From Epiperipatus broadwayi (Eukaryota > Onychophora > Udeonychophora > Euonychophora > Peripatidae): DNA of 64,000 nt. The DNA lies in the NCBI GenBank assembly GCA_028023455.1, contig JAQFVV010000285.1, forward strand, positions 931,501 to 995,500, read 5' to 3'. The first letter of the stretch is position 1. Each line of letters begins with the position of its first letter. This document shows, piece by piece, positions 35,422 through 48,659 of the stretch. Both the position numbers and the translations under genes were made by a program. Below the pieces are notes generated by a model. It was not told where the DNA came from, searched no databases, and worked only from the letters and a program-made list of their open reading frames with translations.

Positions 35422-36103
35422 GCCTTGGATCTGAGAGCACTGCACCTAGATCTTAGGATCTAATGCAACCCTCCAGCAGCCACCTTTTAACTCTACTTTA
35501 CTACAAAACTATGAGAATGAAATTGAAAACACAAAAATATTTTCAATCTAAGCTCAATAGCTTATATAGTCATATGAGTCTGAACTCAATTCAGCACCCA
35601 TACATTTTGGTGTCTTTGGCTCTTAAACAACCATAGCCACCACTATCCTATTAGGCAGGATTGGTGTTAAACCACTAAACATCACATGATCACCATCTCA
35701 TACTAGCACATAATTGTTGTACACAAGCCTTCTGGCATCTATTGATTACTCTGGTTAGCACAGGGTGGCACTACTGTATGGAGAAAAGAGTTTGCCTTTG
35801 TTTACAACAATTACGTGCTAGTATGAGATGGTGATCATGTGATGTTTAGTGGTTTAACACCAATCCTGCCTAATAGGATAGTGGTGGCTATGGTTGTTTA
35901 AGAGCCAAAGACACCAAAATGTATGGGTGCTGAATTGAGTTCAGACCCATATGACTATATAAGCTATTGAGCTTAGATTGAAAATATTTTTTGTGTTTTC
36001 AATTTCATTCTCATAGTTTTGTAGTAAAGTAGAGTTAAAAGGTGGCTGCTGGAGGGTTGCATTAGATCCTAAGATCTAGGTGCAGTGCTCTCAGATCCAA
36101 GGC

Positions 36104-36145
36104 TCCTCACTGATGATGGCCACAAGCCAGAAACTAGTCTGGGGA
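36104..36145 (+). ncRNA. Hammerhead ribozyme, type I, family 2 plus arm (core intact)
   Basis: Stem I UCCUCA (36104-36109) pairs with UGGGGA (36140-36145). CUGAUGA is at 36110-36116. Stem II UGGC/GCCA (36117-36120 with 36126-36129) has a CACAA loop and perfect pairing. GAAA is at 36130-36133. Stem III is the tiny ACUAGU hairpin ending at U16.1 (36138), and C17 is 36139. It is the cleanest hammerhead in the window. Expected cleavage is between 36139 and 36140. Confidence 0.88.
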
Positions 36146-36255
36146 TATTGGATGAGTAGGCACTAGATAGGGATTTTATGCACAAGCCTTCTGGCATCTG
36201 TTGATTACTCTGGCTAGCACAGGGTGGCACTACTGTATGGAGAAAAGTTTTGCCT

Positions 36256-36600
36256 ATGTTTACATATATTTAAAAAAGATACATGATCCCCAATACATAT
36301 ATTTTGTGCAGAATAGGCAGTCATCATTTGGGCCAGATCACAATCTCAAAGTCATTTATACAATCAGTGCTCAGTTTTTATTAAGATAGCAATTTTATAA
36401 AATTTAATGGACATTCTTTAATCTTCTCATTCTTCCAAGTATTCAACCATCCGTTTCATTGAAAAACTAATAATTGAATGCTTAAAGCTCTTATTGGATT
36501 TGATATTGTACGTGATTGTGTGTATCAAAATGTTTGAGATGGAGTGGAGAATGAATAAAATGAAATATCCTAGGTTCAAATCCCTCTAATTACATATATA
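36256..36600 (-). repeat. Family 3 copy f, right part
   Basis: Continues the antisense family 3 copy after the family 2 insertion. Its ribozyme (about 36293-36335) has lost C3 (AUGAUGA) and G12 (AAAA). At 36520-36640 an inverted terminal segment (cctaggttcaaatccctc) mirrors the left end at 35105-35190. Confidence 0.7.
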
Positions 36601-36744
36601 GGAAATATTCAGTATAAGCAAATTACATACTGATTTAGTATTATATTATATCTTAGTATAAGTTCATCTCATCCCATGACTACTAATCTATATGAATATA
36701 TAATAGTCTGATAATATGTGGGGTTAGACTGACAATCTCTACAT

Positions 36745-37175
<431 letters not shown>

Positions 37176-38595
37176 ATACATATATATAGATAGATTAAAA
37201 TTTAATATAAATAGAAAAAATTAATAAGTGAAGTTTTTGTTTTTTTAATTTTTTTATTAAGAATCAACAGCCATAATATTACTCAGATAACAGAAGGCAG
37301 TCAAAACTAGCTGCTTGACACTGAGGAAAGGATTACATTGCCAGCAGTAAGATGCATTTTGGCAGTGGCAGTGTATTCTCTACTTCTGTGTCAGACAGTT
37401 AATTTTTATTGACTTCCATCTTAGTAAGGCTGTTGCTGTAGAATTTAATGATAAAATTTGGCCAAACATTTCATAAATCTTACAATATTAATATGTATAC
37501 ATATATTTATATAGAATGTTTTTGAGATTAACTCATGACAACTATTTATTAAAATACAATTGAATAGCCCTCCACCTTCAGCTAATGGCAAGTCATTTCC
37601 GTTAAAATGATACCACTTTAACATTGAAATCCTTCATATATCAGATGAAATGTCTACAATGCTTTTTCTAGAAGGCATAAATTCATTTTATCAGATCAGA
37701 AATGTATTGTTAAATGTATTTACACCTGATTGACATATATATCTGGCAAGTATGAAATTATTTTCAGTTTTAATCTTACAAATACTGATTTATATTCTAA
37801 TAATATGCAATAAATAATAATTTACACTACTAAATATTTAGATGTAATATTTGTCTGAAGGTTTGTAATGATGGTATATTAAATGTTTTGTTTAATTTAC
37901 TTTAAATCTAAAAAAAATTGTTAGAGCCACTGATTAAAAAATAAACCATGGGTCTTTCCAAGGCAGAGTGCAGCTGGTTTGTATATAAACACAAACACAA
38001 ATGCAGAAACTGCATAAAGTAGTGGGAATGTCCAGATATCTTTACTACAAAAATGAAGAATCACAGTTTGCAATACAGACTGCTTACATTTTATAGAGGA
38101 TATGGCAATATAACATTTAAAAACAAGCTAAATAAATTTTATTACATTTTTATAAAGAATAATCTCAATTGTTTTGAGAGTCATTCAGTGAATGATATAG
38201 ATCTCTCATTCATTTAATAAAAATAGCAACAAAACCTTATTCCTATGTGGATCAGAAGCTTGAAAAGTTCAATGTGAGATATCAAGCAATACCTTTAATA
38301 TTCTCAAGCTAATACTTGATTATGTAATTTATACTAAATTATCCTAAATTTGGACACATTTATGATAGAATTGCCTTATCAATTTTTCAAATTATTGTGA
38401 TAATATGAAATTGGTGGGACTAATAATTTGGCCACTAGTAAGCCCTCACTGTTATCCTGTAACCTTAGATCATACTACTAATATTATCCTAAGTAATAAT
38501 GACTTACTTAATAAGTGATTTTAGAATAATGCTTTTATTAATGTTAATGTTGAAAATATATATATATAAAAGTCAGTATCTTATTGACTGCTGCT
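37176..38595. other. AT-rich intergenic DNA
   Basis: Nothing recognised. A short stretch near 37940-38080 is less AT-rich but has no sustained frame. Confidence 0.45.
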
Positions 38596-38599
38596 AAGA

Positions 38600-39120
38600 T
38601 CAAAAATCTTTGTTCTTTAGTCAGAAGAAAATAGCAAGATGATATTCATGTTCTTCTGATCTAGTTTTCCCATGAAGTTTTTGAAGTATAAACTAAAATG
38701 AATTTTTCTTATTATATAAAATATTTTAAATTATTTTCACACACCAATTTTTATTGATTATTATAAAGATATATCTGGTAAACTTTCAATTTATTCATTT
38801 CTGTTTCATTTTTAGAAGTTGAAGTTAATAAACTGGATTGTAATGTAAAGAAGAAAATGATGGAGTCTATTATACCATTACCTATGAATTTTGACTTGGG
38901 TCTAAAATCTTTTAAAATATTGTAATTTTTATAAGAAAATATCAGATTTTAAAACAGAATTTGAAAAATTATCATAAATCTATTTTCACATTAAAAAAAA
39001 ATTCAAAATGAAAATAATTCGTTCATTTTTTAGTTTTAGTATTTATGTAAATATCTGTGACAATGTTTATGAAATTTTGTTATAGTTACTGGCAGTATTT
39101 AAATATTTACAATGGTCAAA
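38600..39120. repeat. Old duplicated segment, copy 2 (empty SINE site)
   Basis: Paralogue of 5100-5900. At 38822-38850 the sequence gaagttaataaactggattg continues without the SINE that interrupts the other copy at 5345-5450. Confidence 0.6.
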
Positions 39121-39420
39121 TATGAACTCTCACCAAATGAAGCAATATAAAGTGTCAGAATGCAAGGTGGACGTTATCCACTTAAAATTCATTAATGTTG
39201 CTGTTTAGTGACACCATATTTTTGTTAGCCAAAACAGCTATTTGCATATCAACTTCTATTTATCTTATGTAGATTTATGTTAATGGTATTTTATGATATG
39301 CCTCTGGGTTTTTTTTCATTGTTGACCATGTTATTTTTCTATGTTCTGAAGGTATATTTATTTCAATACAGTGAGAGAGAATCAGCAGCTACAAATAACC
39401 TTAGGTACAAATTTTATTGT

Positions 39421-39497
39421 TAAGCATTGGTGGCCGAGTTGTTAGCACAGTTGCCTTCATGCCGACGCTTTGACACACACACACACACAAAAAAAAC
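39421..39497 (+). mobile_element. tRNA-derived SINE, copy 6, internally deleted
   Basis: The A-box part (attggtggccgagttgttagc) is joined directly to the 3' end (gccgacgctttgacac), deleting the anticodon-arm to B-box segment. The tail is (AC)n plus A. Flanks share tacaaattt at 39406 and about 39500, suggesting a target-site duplication. Confidence 0.65.
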
Positions 39498-39679
39498 AAT
39501 ACAAATTTATTTAATGTTAAATACCACATACATGGATTAAATTTTCCTATGCAATTGTAATTGATATATGCATTATGAATGCTGAGTAAGAAGAGGTTAA
39601 AATAAAAGTTTTATGATATTATGCTGAACAGCTTTTAATATTGTATTCTTGATATCATGCTCATAGCAATGACTAGTAA

Positions 39680-40281
39680 TTAGAGGATTGTAGGTAAAAT
39701 ATATAATGTAAATTTTATGTAATCATATGCAAATGAGTTATATGGCCCATTTTTAGAAAGGGTAAAACAGGATTCCTTTTCATTTATCAAGTTAGCATTA
39801 CTGGCAATATGCCAAGCTTTTTTTATATTGTGTTTAAAATCATTTTTTTCTATACAGATAATGCTAGCAGATAGATATAGGCTTGCATGTACATCTGATT
39901 TTATGTTTTCATGCTCTAGAAGCATGGATTTGCGGTTTGGATTGTTTATAGCCATTCTAGAGACATTAGTATAGAGACATTCTTATTGTGAGGCTGGCAC
40001 AAAATTCTCCAAAGGAAGCAGATACAGCAGCTAGTTTGATGGCAAGAAATATAAATGGTATGGGAAGTTTGTTCAGTGGGAGTTTAGAATTATTGATCAG
40101 CCTGTTTACAGTGGGTGGGGTTCAAAGTCTGACCCTATATAAATCAGAGAAAATTTTATTTACATTAGGGCTATAAGAGAGTGATATCCCAGGTGTAATG
40201 TCAGGCAGTATAGATCTAGTTCAAATCTTCTTGTAGAAATTATAGAGAATATTAATGTGTCCTATATTTGTACCCAGCAAG
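39680..40281 (-). pseudogene. Penelope-like element GIY-YIG endonuclease end, left arm
   Basis: Minus strand. Decayed coding shows an ISC-x-Q-x-SC zinc-knuckle-like pair near 40040, then LLEHENIKSDVHAS near 39905, CIEKNDFKHNIKKAWHIA near 39830 and NEKES near 39780. This spacing (C-x3-C, Y-x-x-E, S-x-L-x-H, GH, E, K-x-x-K-E-A) resembles the C-terminal GIY-YIG nuclease of Penelope-like retroelements, which cuts target DNA. Frames are broken. It is the mirror of the right arm. Confidence 0.45.
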
Positions 40282-40314
40282 TCTAACATTGAAAAATACA
40301 TTAATGCATTAAGC

Positions 40315-40810
40315 CTTGCTGGATACAAATATAGGACACAATAATACTCTCAATAAATTCTACATAAAATATCACAGCTAGATTTATAGCCTTGGGTGTT
40401 ACTCCCCTATATCCCTAAAGTCTCCCAAAATATAAATAAAATTTGCTGTGATTGATATACATTCAGTCTTTGAATCCATCCAAACATTCCACTGACTAAA
40501 CCCCTATTGTAATTTAGATTTCTTGCAGTCAAATGAGCTGTTTTGCTGTTTACTTCAGAGAATATCATGCCAATCTCACTACAAGACTGTCCCAATACCA
40601 ATACCTTATATAGAAGGGCTAAAAACAATCCAGACCACATCCATATTTCTAGAGCATGAAAACAAGGTTGGCCACCTATTTGAGCCTACATCAGCTAACA
40701 CTGTATGCATAGAAAGGAATGATTCTAAACACAAGATAAAGGAGACTTGGCACATCACCAACAGTGTTAACTCAAATAAAATTAAATCCTATTTTCCATC
40801 ACTCTAAAAA
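40315..40810 (+). pseudogene. Penelope-like element GIY-YIG endonuclease end, right arm
   Basis: Plus strand, head-to-head with the left arm. It reads ISCSQMSCFAVYFRE near 40530 (family C-x-x-C ... VYIGET, with the glycine changed), LTTRLSQ near 40575, then LEHENKVGHLF near 40650 and CIERNDSKHKIKETWHI near 40705. The similarity to GIY-YIG nucleases is by motif only. The hairpin centre (40256-40281 with 40315-40339) is nearly perfect. Head-to-head arrangements with truncated copies are common for Penelope-like elements. Confidence 0.45.
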
Positions 40811-41640
40811 GGGGGTCATCTAACTCTTTTGTATATATTATTATTATTATATTTTTTCTCTACAACCCTCTTATTTACTAGTCATTGTTATGAGTATGAA
40901 TTCAGGAATAAGGTATTGAAAGCTGCACAATATAATATAATAAAACTTTTATTTTAAGTTTTTCTTATTAACATTCCTAGTGCTTATATCAATTACAATT
41001 AATCTTAAATAGAAAAACAAAAAAGTGTAAATAATAATTAAAAAAATGATCAGAAATCTGTAAATTCTATAAAGAAGCTTTTGCTTATGTGTATTCACTT
41101 TCTACATATGTATAATATAATTATAATCCATTGCATTGTGTCTTAAATAAAAAAATTTCTTGCCACAATATGACTGCAATATATACATATATATTATGAA
41201 TGCTAAACATAATCATTACTAGGCATCATATAAAAAATATACAGACTATCCATTGTTCTTTAGTATAGGAACCATATTTGCTATTATTTATTTCATTATA
41301 CACATACCAATAACTCTTAGTGTGTTTTTTATACGTGCTTACTTTGCATAATAAAAACATTTTTACATAACTGATTTTCAATATACATTTAAATGTATGA
41401 TTGGCATATGTAAATTTTTTTGATTAGCATAATAATAATAAGAGAATATTTTATTCCTATACTGCCTGTATATATTCACATGATTAAATAATTTAACTTT
41501 TTTTACATACATATATATTAATATAAACACAGAGACAATTCAGGGTAACTGCTATAAAATTATATTATTTATAGGAATTTTTCTAACTGTAAAACACTTG
41601 GTTGAATGGTAAATTTTAAATGGATCATATTGATGATAAA
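40811..41640. other. AT-rich intergenic DNA
   Basis: Nothing recognised. Confidence 0.5.
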
Positions 41641-41849
41641 TGTTTATAAATAAAATTGTGGATGATAAAATAAAAAGTGTCAATGCTTATGTAGTTCACT
41701 GGAAAAGATATATTGAAATTGGTAAATCAGTTCTGCAACCTAGGAACCTCTGAACAGATTCCATACCAAGAAATGGAAAAACTGAACATCTATTTTACAC
41801 CTTCAATAAGTAAATGAGTGGCATGACTGACATTGAGAAACAGAAAATA

Positions 41850-42010
41850 ATTACCTCTTGAAAAATATTAGGATTATGACCTAGCATTGAAGACAATAGT
41901 AAAGAATTGTGACTATGATCTAGAGCCGAATGATAGTTCATTACTATACAGAATAATAAACAATAACTTTAAAAGAATATTATTAGATGAACCAGATGCA
42001 ATTATATAAG
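41850..42010 (+). pseudogene. Gypsy gag remnant
   Basis: A short run reading ALKTIVKNCDYDLEP and later RILLDEPDA resembles the capsid C-terminal part of invertebrate gypsy Gag (K-C-x-F/Y-x-D ... LL-E-P). Too decayed for more detail. Confidence 0.4.
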
Positions 42011-42719
42011 ACAATAGGAAAATTGCATCATGAAAAAAACTATATTGGATATCACTTTAGAATTTATAACCTCTACACAAATGGATAAATGCCTAATTGT
42101 ACTAAAGAAAAAAGTTATAGATAGACTAGACATCAAGAATTCCAAAAAGTGGTTTAATATGTTATTCAAATGAAAAAAAAAAAAGCCACTTCAATAAAAG
42201 CTGCAACAAAGCAACATTTAGAAGATATTTAGCAGGTATCTGCTGCAATAAAGGCAAAAATATTAAAATAGAAATAATGCAATACTCTGTGAATTTTGGG
42301 GAGAAGAATAAAAAGTAAATATACAATAAAGAAATTAAATATGATTAACAATGACCATATTCAGTTGGTTGTGAATATATTCAAGCAGAAAATTATCATG
42401 GAAGTTGACAGTGAAGTGGGTCTGTCATTATTATAATATAATGACTGGATTAAAGTTATTGGTAGAGGTAAAAAAATGTCACTTGCAAAAATGATGTTAT
42501 CGCTATGGAGATAAATGAAAATAAGAGACATGAATAAAAAAGAGACAGTATCCAGAAAATTAAATTCTAAGGTTAAATTTTTACCACTGTAAATCATCAA
42601 TAAAGATTTTAATCCATAATTAGGAAGACACTTGTTTCTTCTTTGGAAATTTACATGAATGTTATCAAGAGAGTCCAATCAAAAGCAATAGTTAGGAAGT
42701 ATTTTCACAGGACCAACAG

Positions 42720-43235
42720 AGATATTGCCATTACTGATCAACATTGAACTAATAATGATGCCCATTCAATTGTATGCAGAGATTGGTAAAGACCATACTC
42801 ATTAAAGTGGGTATGGCTCACAAAGGCATATTAATGATAGTAGAAGACTCATTCTGGGGTATTGCAATAGTAGTTATTATAAAGCTGGATAGAAATCTTT
42901 ACTTATGTGGAGATTATCATATTATGCTAAATAACATTATCAATAAAGAAGCCTATCCTGTTCACAGTTTATGCAAATTATTAGCATCATGTCAGGAGAG
43001 TCTCATTTGTTTTCAAAAATAGATTTAAAGTTTACTTTTCACCAAATCAATGTTACTGATAAAGCAGAGCAATTATTAACCCTCACTATGCATTTGGGAT
43101 TCTGTGAATGCAATAAATTACTTTATGGCATTACAGTTGCACATAATATTTTCCTAGTGAAAATGGATAATTTGCTTTATGGCATAGAAGATGTTTTTCC
43201 ATATTTAGACAACATATTGTTTATCACTTAATCTG
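42720..43235 (+). pseudogene. Gypsy reverse transcriptase remnant
   Basis: Copies of conserved RT blocks: IAIVVIIKLDRN and LCGDYHIMLNN (R-x-C-x-D-F-x-x-x-N-x block), AYPVHSL, then FSKIDLKFTFHQI (motif A, catalytic aspartate kept), LLYGIT (LPFG block altered) and YLDN (motif C, normally YLDD, second aspartate lost). Two overlapping frames near 43000 show a frameshift. Confidence 0.8.
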
Positions 43236-43364
43236 AGCATGAACTGTTTTGAAGTGGAGAAAATAGGAGTGAATCTAAATATTTCTAAATGTATATAGTT
43301 TACTTCAAAGATAAAATTTTTAGGCCATGTAATTAATTAACAAAACACAGATAAAAGAAAATCA

Positions 43365-43980
43365 ATGGCCCAAGAATGTAAAAGATTTGCATGCATTTTT
43401 AGATCTATTAACCATTTTGAGAGATATCTAAAAGGAAAGTCCCACATGTTATTGCCTTTAAAAAAAGTAACAGTAAATATAAATGGTCAGAAGAACAAGA
43501 CATTGCCAGGCAGAAATCTAAAAATCTATTTACATCAAAACAATTCATCATGCATTATCTTGGCAATCTGCATGTGATGATTACATTGAATATATTACAA
43601 TGCGGAATTAGTATCATGATTTACCTCCATTGCTATGAATGCAAACATTCTAAAGACCGTTCGTTGTCAGCAGCTGAAAAAAATTACTGTCAGCACAGCA
43701 TGAAAGCCTTAGCTATAGTTTTTGCAATAAAAAAGTTTTATCAATATATTTGTGAATGAAAATATCAAATTGGTTCTGATCATCATCCATTTCGGGGAGT
43801 ATTTGGCAATGTTAAAAAATTTTAAACATACAAGCCAACACATATTATACTTGACAGATATGGTAGCAGCATATGATTATGAACTGCTATATAAATCAGG
43901 AAAGCAGATTGGCCATGCAGATACTTTATCACACTTTCCAGGTAATAATAAAGGTCAAACTAAGCTAGAATCTGGGCTTA
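43365..43980 (+). pseudogene. Gypsy RNase H and linker remnant
   Basis: SAAEKNY near 43670 is the RNase H block (S-x-x-E-x-x-Y). IKKFYQYI and, near 43850-43950, MVAAYDYELLYKSG and IGHADTLSHFP match the conserved RNase H-integrase connection of K02A2.6-like gypsy elements (normally DALSR-P). Frames shift at about 43560 and 43757. Confidence 0.8.
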
Positions 43981-44079
43981 AATTTATTCAACCATGAAAC
44001 TGTCTACATTGAAACGTTAGGTAAGTTTAAGAGTTGTGAACTCATATTCATGATGGATGGTTTATAAAAATCATAAAAA

Positions 44080-44400
44080 CATAAATGAAGAGTACAGCAT
44101 CAGTATGCTGAAATAGATCTTTACAAATCGTAATTTTGAGACCATTGGCATAGATAATGGGGCCAGCTTTGCAGCTCAGCAATTTAAAGATTTTCTATTA
44201 GATAACATCAGGTGCTTGCACCAACCACTATATCATCCCAAATGTAATGATCTTCCTGATAAGCTTGTTCAACACTTAAAATCTACATTAAATAAAGTTT
44301 GTCACAAAGATATTATGGAAGTATTATTAGATGCAATGTTTTTCAGCACTTTATTCCATGTACAGATACTAATCAAACACTGGCTATAGTGCTAACATGC
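44080..44400 (+). pseudogene. Gypsy integrase remnant
   Basis: IGIDNGASFAAQQFKDFL near 44150 is the second DDE block (S-D-N-G normally) and YHPKCNDLPDKLVQHLKS near 44235 the third (H-P-x-x-N-G-x-x-E-R). The catalytic glutamate region is altered. The domain would join element DNA to the host chromosome in an active copy. Confidence 0.75.
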
Positions 44401-44960
44401 AAAAAAATTCTATACTCATCCTTCTAAACTTTTGCAAACTACAAAGAAAAATTTAAATGATTATGTGAATTGTGGAAATTTTAAAATAGGATACTTTAAA
44501 AAATAAATGGTTGCCAGGAAAAATATTGAAAATATTATCTAGGCAAATTAGATTAATACAATTGAAAAATAATAAAGGGTTTAATAAACATATATATCAT
44601 TTGCAACATTAAAAAAGTGGGATTCCTGGTGTAGATAGTTTTTGTGTCTAATCCAAAAATGATGACAAAAAATTATTGTAATGGAAAAGAAAACTGTGGA
44701 TATAAATGAAGCCAGAAGAAATGATCCAACTAGGAATCAAACTGTTGAACCAGTGAAAGATCATACTACTTCAAATGTGCTCAAACAAAAAGAAATTATA
44801 ACTGCACAAGAAGAGTAAGATTTTCCTAGAAGACCACATGTATATAGAAAACCTGAAAAATTAAAGGATTATATGTGACAATATGAACCTTATTTTTAAA
44901 GTAAAAGAAAGGGATGAACTGTCTGTACATGTATTGATTATATGTGCAATGTAAATAAAG

Positions 44961-46200
44961 TTTTTTAATCATGTAAATATGTGAAGACAGTATATGAATA
45001 AAATATCCCCTTATTAGTATTATAATACTTTAGAAAGTGTACATAAGCTAATCATATATATCAATATATAGTTTGGTTGGTTCAAATATAAATAATTTTC
45101 AGCCCACAAGTAATACTTTTTCCATTGGATAATTTTATAACACTCTCTCCAATTGAAACATTACATTATAAACTAGTGATTTCAAATAGAATCTTCACCA
45201 TAAATAGTTTGCTTATGAAGATTATTGTGGATTGATTTGCATATACTGGAATTTCTAGAAATGTGTTCCTCTATAGATGTTTGTTCTATTTAGGTTCTTC
45301 AGCAACAATCTTTTGCATTATTATTCAGACATTTTAAATAAATATTGAATTGATATCATAATTAATTCAACCAGAGTGCATTTTAGAGAAAGCATTATAC
45401 CATTTAGGACTATTGATTTTGAAACATTATAATTTTAACCGTTTTGAATATTAATATTTCATTTAAGTTAGTATCAACAATTTGGAATTTATTAAACATA
45501 AGGTTTTTAAAACGGATATAAATTTCATATACTTATTATCATTTTAGGTTCTATGTACAGTACACAGAAAATATTAGGTTGCTATATCTTTTCATTTTTG
45601 CACCACATTAAATCAAAGTATAGTGAGGTATGAGAGACATTCCCGTTATTTTGTCTAACACCTGTACATGTGTAATATTTTATTTTGAAACAAAGTATGT
45701 ATTAATAATTTCAACATATTTTGTAGAACAATTTATTAAAATTATTTTAAATAAACACAAGATAGTTTACATATATATTTATAATTTGCATTTCCTGAAA
45801 TATAAAAGGTTGGTTAGAGTTCGTGTAAAAAAAAAAAAGTTGTTTTCTATTTTATTCAAAGTTATTTTAATTAGAAAATTGTTTTAAAATAAATACAATT
45901 TATTTTAAATACACTACTAATTAAAAAAATATTTTATGTTTACTTGAAAAGTAAGCTGTTTTTATATTTTAATTTAATTAACTCAAATTTATAAATTGCA
46001 TTTTCCATAAGCGTTGTTTTTTTCTTGAAAATTATTGATCATTGATAATTTATTTTATATATTATTATTGAGATAACGTTTTTATTTAGTCTTAGAGATA
46101 TTTCTAACAAATAATTTCATCGATTTATATATCAGTCTTCTTCTACTAATGTTATTTTTCATTACCATAATTTAATAGTCAATAATTTTTTCTACATTTA
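44961..46200. other. AT-rich intergenic DNA
   Basis: Nothing recognised. Confidence 0.5.
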
Positions 46201-46409
46201 GCAATCAATCATTCTATCTCCCTATCTGCTTATAAGTCCATTCATCTATTGATCCACTCAACAATTTATTCTCTATTTATCTATCCGACTCTTTATTTAT
46301 TCATTCATCCATCTACCTATCTATTTATTTATTTGTCTATAATTTACCAATCAATGTATGGTTTATATCTATGAATCTATCCATTTATTTATCTATGCAT
46401 TATCACTTG

Positions 46410-46535
<126 letters not shown>

Positions 46536-46689
46536 ATCTTATATGTTTTTCTATCTATCTATCTATTTGTCTGTGTGTCTATCTATCCACATCTATACCT
46601 ATCTAATCTATTAATAATATACTTATTGATATATTCATCAATTCACATAATATATTTATCCACTCATATATTGATTTATCCACACATCT

Positions 46690-46890
<201 letters not shown>

Positions 46891-48655
46891 GTAATGCTGA
46901 ATATTTTCAGAATCCATGTTTTGTGATAACAAATACATCGACGAACAATTTTTTTTTCATATTATACTTAAAAAAAATAATATAATTGACCCACAGATGA
47001 AAAAATATATATACATTAATGTAGGAGACATGACTTTTTTAACTGAGTTACCAAATATAGAGTATTATGAATAAAGTAACGGTATTTGATGATTATTGTC
47101 TATAGTTTGCTATTGTTTAACATAATTTATTGTAACAATTTACAATTACACTATAAATTGAAGTGTTTTATTTATGTTATTAAATGTAAGATAAAACAGT
47201 CCTTTAATAACCTGCATGGTAAAAACTCTTCTAATGGCTTCTCAAAAAAAAAAAAAAACTTAAAAAAACAGGCAGTAGTAATCAAGCTTTCAAGTTTGCT
47301 GGATGAGATATAGATATCCAGTTACAAACAATATTGGACGATTAGAGGTTATCTATCTGAAAAAATGTGAGACTTAAAAAATGAAGTTTGCATCAGATGT
47401 CTTTTTATTACATTTTAAAAAAATGTTATATAAACATTTTGTTTTCATGAACATTTACTTTTTTTACTAATACATATTCTTTCTACATCTTCAATTAATA
47501 CCTACATGATTTTTAATCATTTTATTAATAAGATCAAATATATTGCACCTTTTAAATCTTAACTATAAACTATACATTTTATTAAAGACTAAAATGCATT
47601 TATCACTTTTAATAAATAGATAGAAAAGACTTCATTTGACATTTTCATATTTTTTTTAGTTGTGATCTCTATCTTAAAATTTATGAATACAGATTATATA
47701 TTTTTTTTTTTTTTTTTCAAAATAATCTTTATTTGCACAAAAAGTAAAATATACATTGTAATATAGAGTTCATGTTTACAATCATGTCTGATACATTAAA
47801 GACTAATTAGTTATTAAATTAGATGATGAGTACAGGATTAAAAGTAAAATTTATGTTATGTTACTTATCAGGGGTGATCTCATTTGGCATATAAATCCCA
47901 TAGCGTGTTACAGACATTTGAAATATATATATATATAATAAAACTAAAATATATTTTGATATAGTTGGGAAAATTTTTAGACTGTATCTAAAAATAAATA
48001 AATAATCATATTATGTATCATATAAATATAATAAAGACAACTTTGTAATGTCTTTCTCTTTTTTTGTCTGCACATACTATTAATGAATGAATGAATCATT
48101 TTTATGCATGCCATCTTGGGTACAATTTTTTGACCGCCACCTCCAGCAAATGCTATTTTCAAACAAATTGTAAATGACGAAGTAAGTTCCATGACATGAA
48201 ATATTAAACTTTAAAAAATGTTAATGTATATTTTATAAATTAATTGTAAAGATTAAATACTTCTTGCTTCATTCACAGCAATTATTTATTTGCATATGGA
48301 AATTTTGAACTTCTTTTTAAATATATAAGTAGAAAACTATTAACATTAAATTAAGTCTTTAACACTTCTTCCTTTAAAGAAATCATTACCAAAACCTATA
48401 GAAAGTGTGTGTCCCTGCTACTTGTTTCATTGAACCAGTTGCCTATAATTTAATAGATATAATCTTCTTTCAGTCAATATATATCATGAAGGCACGTTTG
48501 CATTATCTCATGTTTTTTTTTGGAAAATGTTGCTTTACAGTAAAGCGTGTAGCAGATTTAATTTAATGTTAACATTTCTAACACATGGATGAATACAATA
48601 ACATTCCTTCATCCAATCATAGTGAAGATTCATAATCTACTCATGGAAATATAAA
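46891..48655. other. AT-rich intergenic DNA
   Basis: No confirmed gene. On the minus strand a 47-base stretch near 48390-48440 lies between an AG (aaattatag) and a GT (tatag|gttttgg) with an open frame ATGSMKQVAGTHTFY, a possible micro-exon but weakly supported. Poly(T) at 47701-47717. Confidence 0.35.
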
Positions 48656-48659
48656 TATA

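Larger units (their letters stand above)
35221..36255. repeat. Family 2 hammerhead array, 1-kb palindrome
   Basis: Arm 35259-35720 (minus-oriented unit) is the inverted complement of 35804-36264 (plus-oriented unit), with an 83-base spacer that is itself the end of another plus-oriented unit. The plus-strand period is about 460 bp (the block acacaagccttctggcatct at 35721 recurs at about 36181). The array lies inside a family 3 copy, flanked by atgtttacata at 35210-35220 and 36256-36266, although part of that string also belongs to the family 2 unit. Confidence 0.82.
41640..44960 (+). mobile_element. Ty3/gypsy LTR retrotransposon relic
   Basis: Gag and pol domains follow in the standard order, all broken by stops and frameshifts. 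A purine-rich tract (aaagtaaaagaaaggga, ending near 44914) could be the polypurine tract. No complete LTR pair was found, so the element is probably old and truncated. Domain order protease/RT/RNase H/integrase is diagnostic of Ty3/gypsy. Confidence 0.8.

Noticed and set aside
42361-42678. 105-residue minus-strand frame
   Set aside because: Antisense shadow of the gypsy relic; no domain.
48390-48440. 47-base micro-exon on the minus strand
   Set aside because: AG and GT borders exist but such short open stretches are expected by chance.
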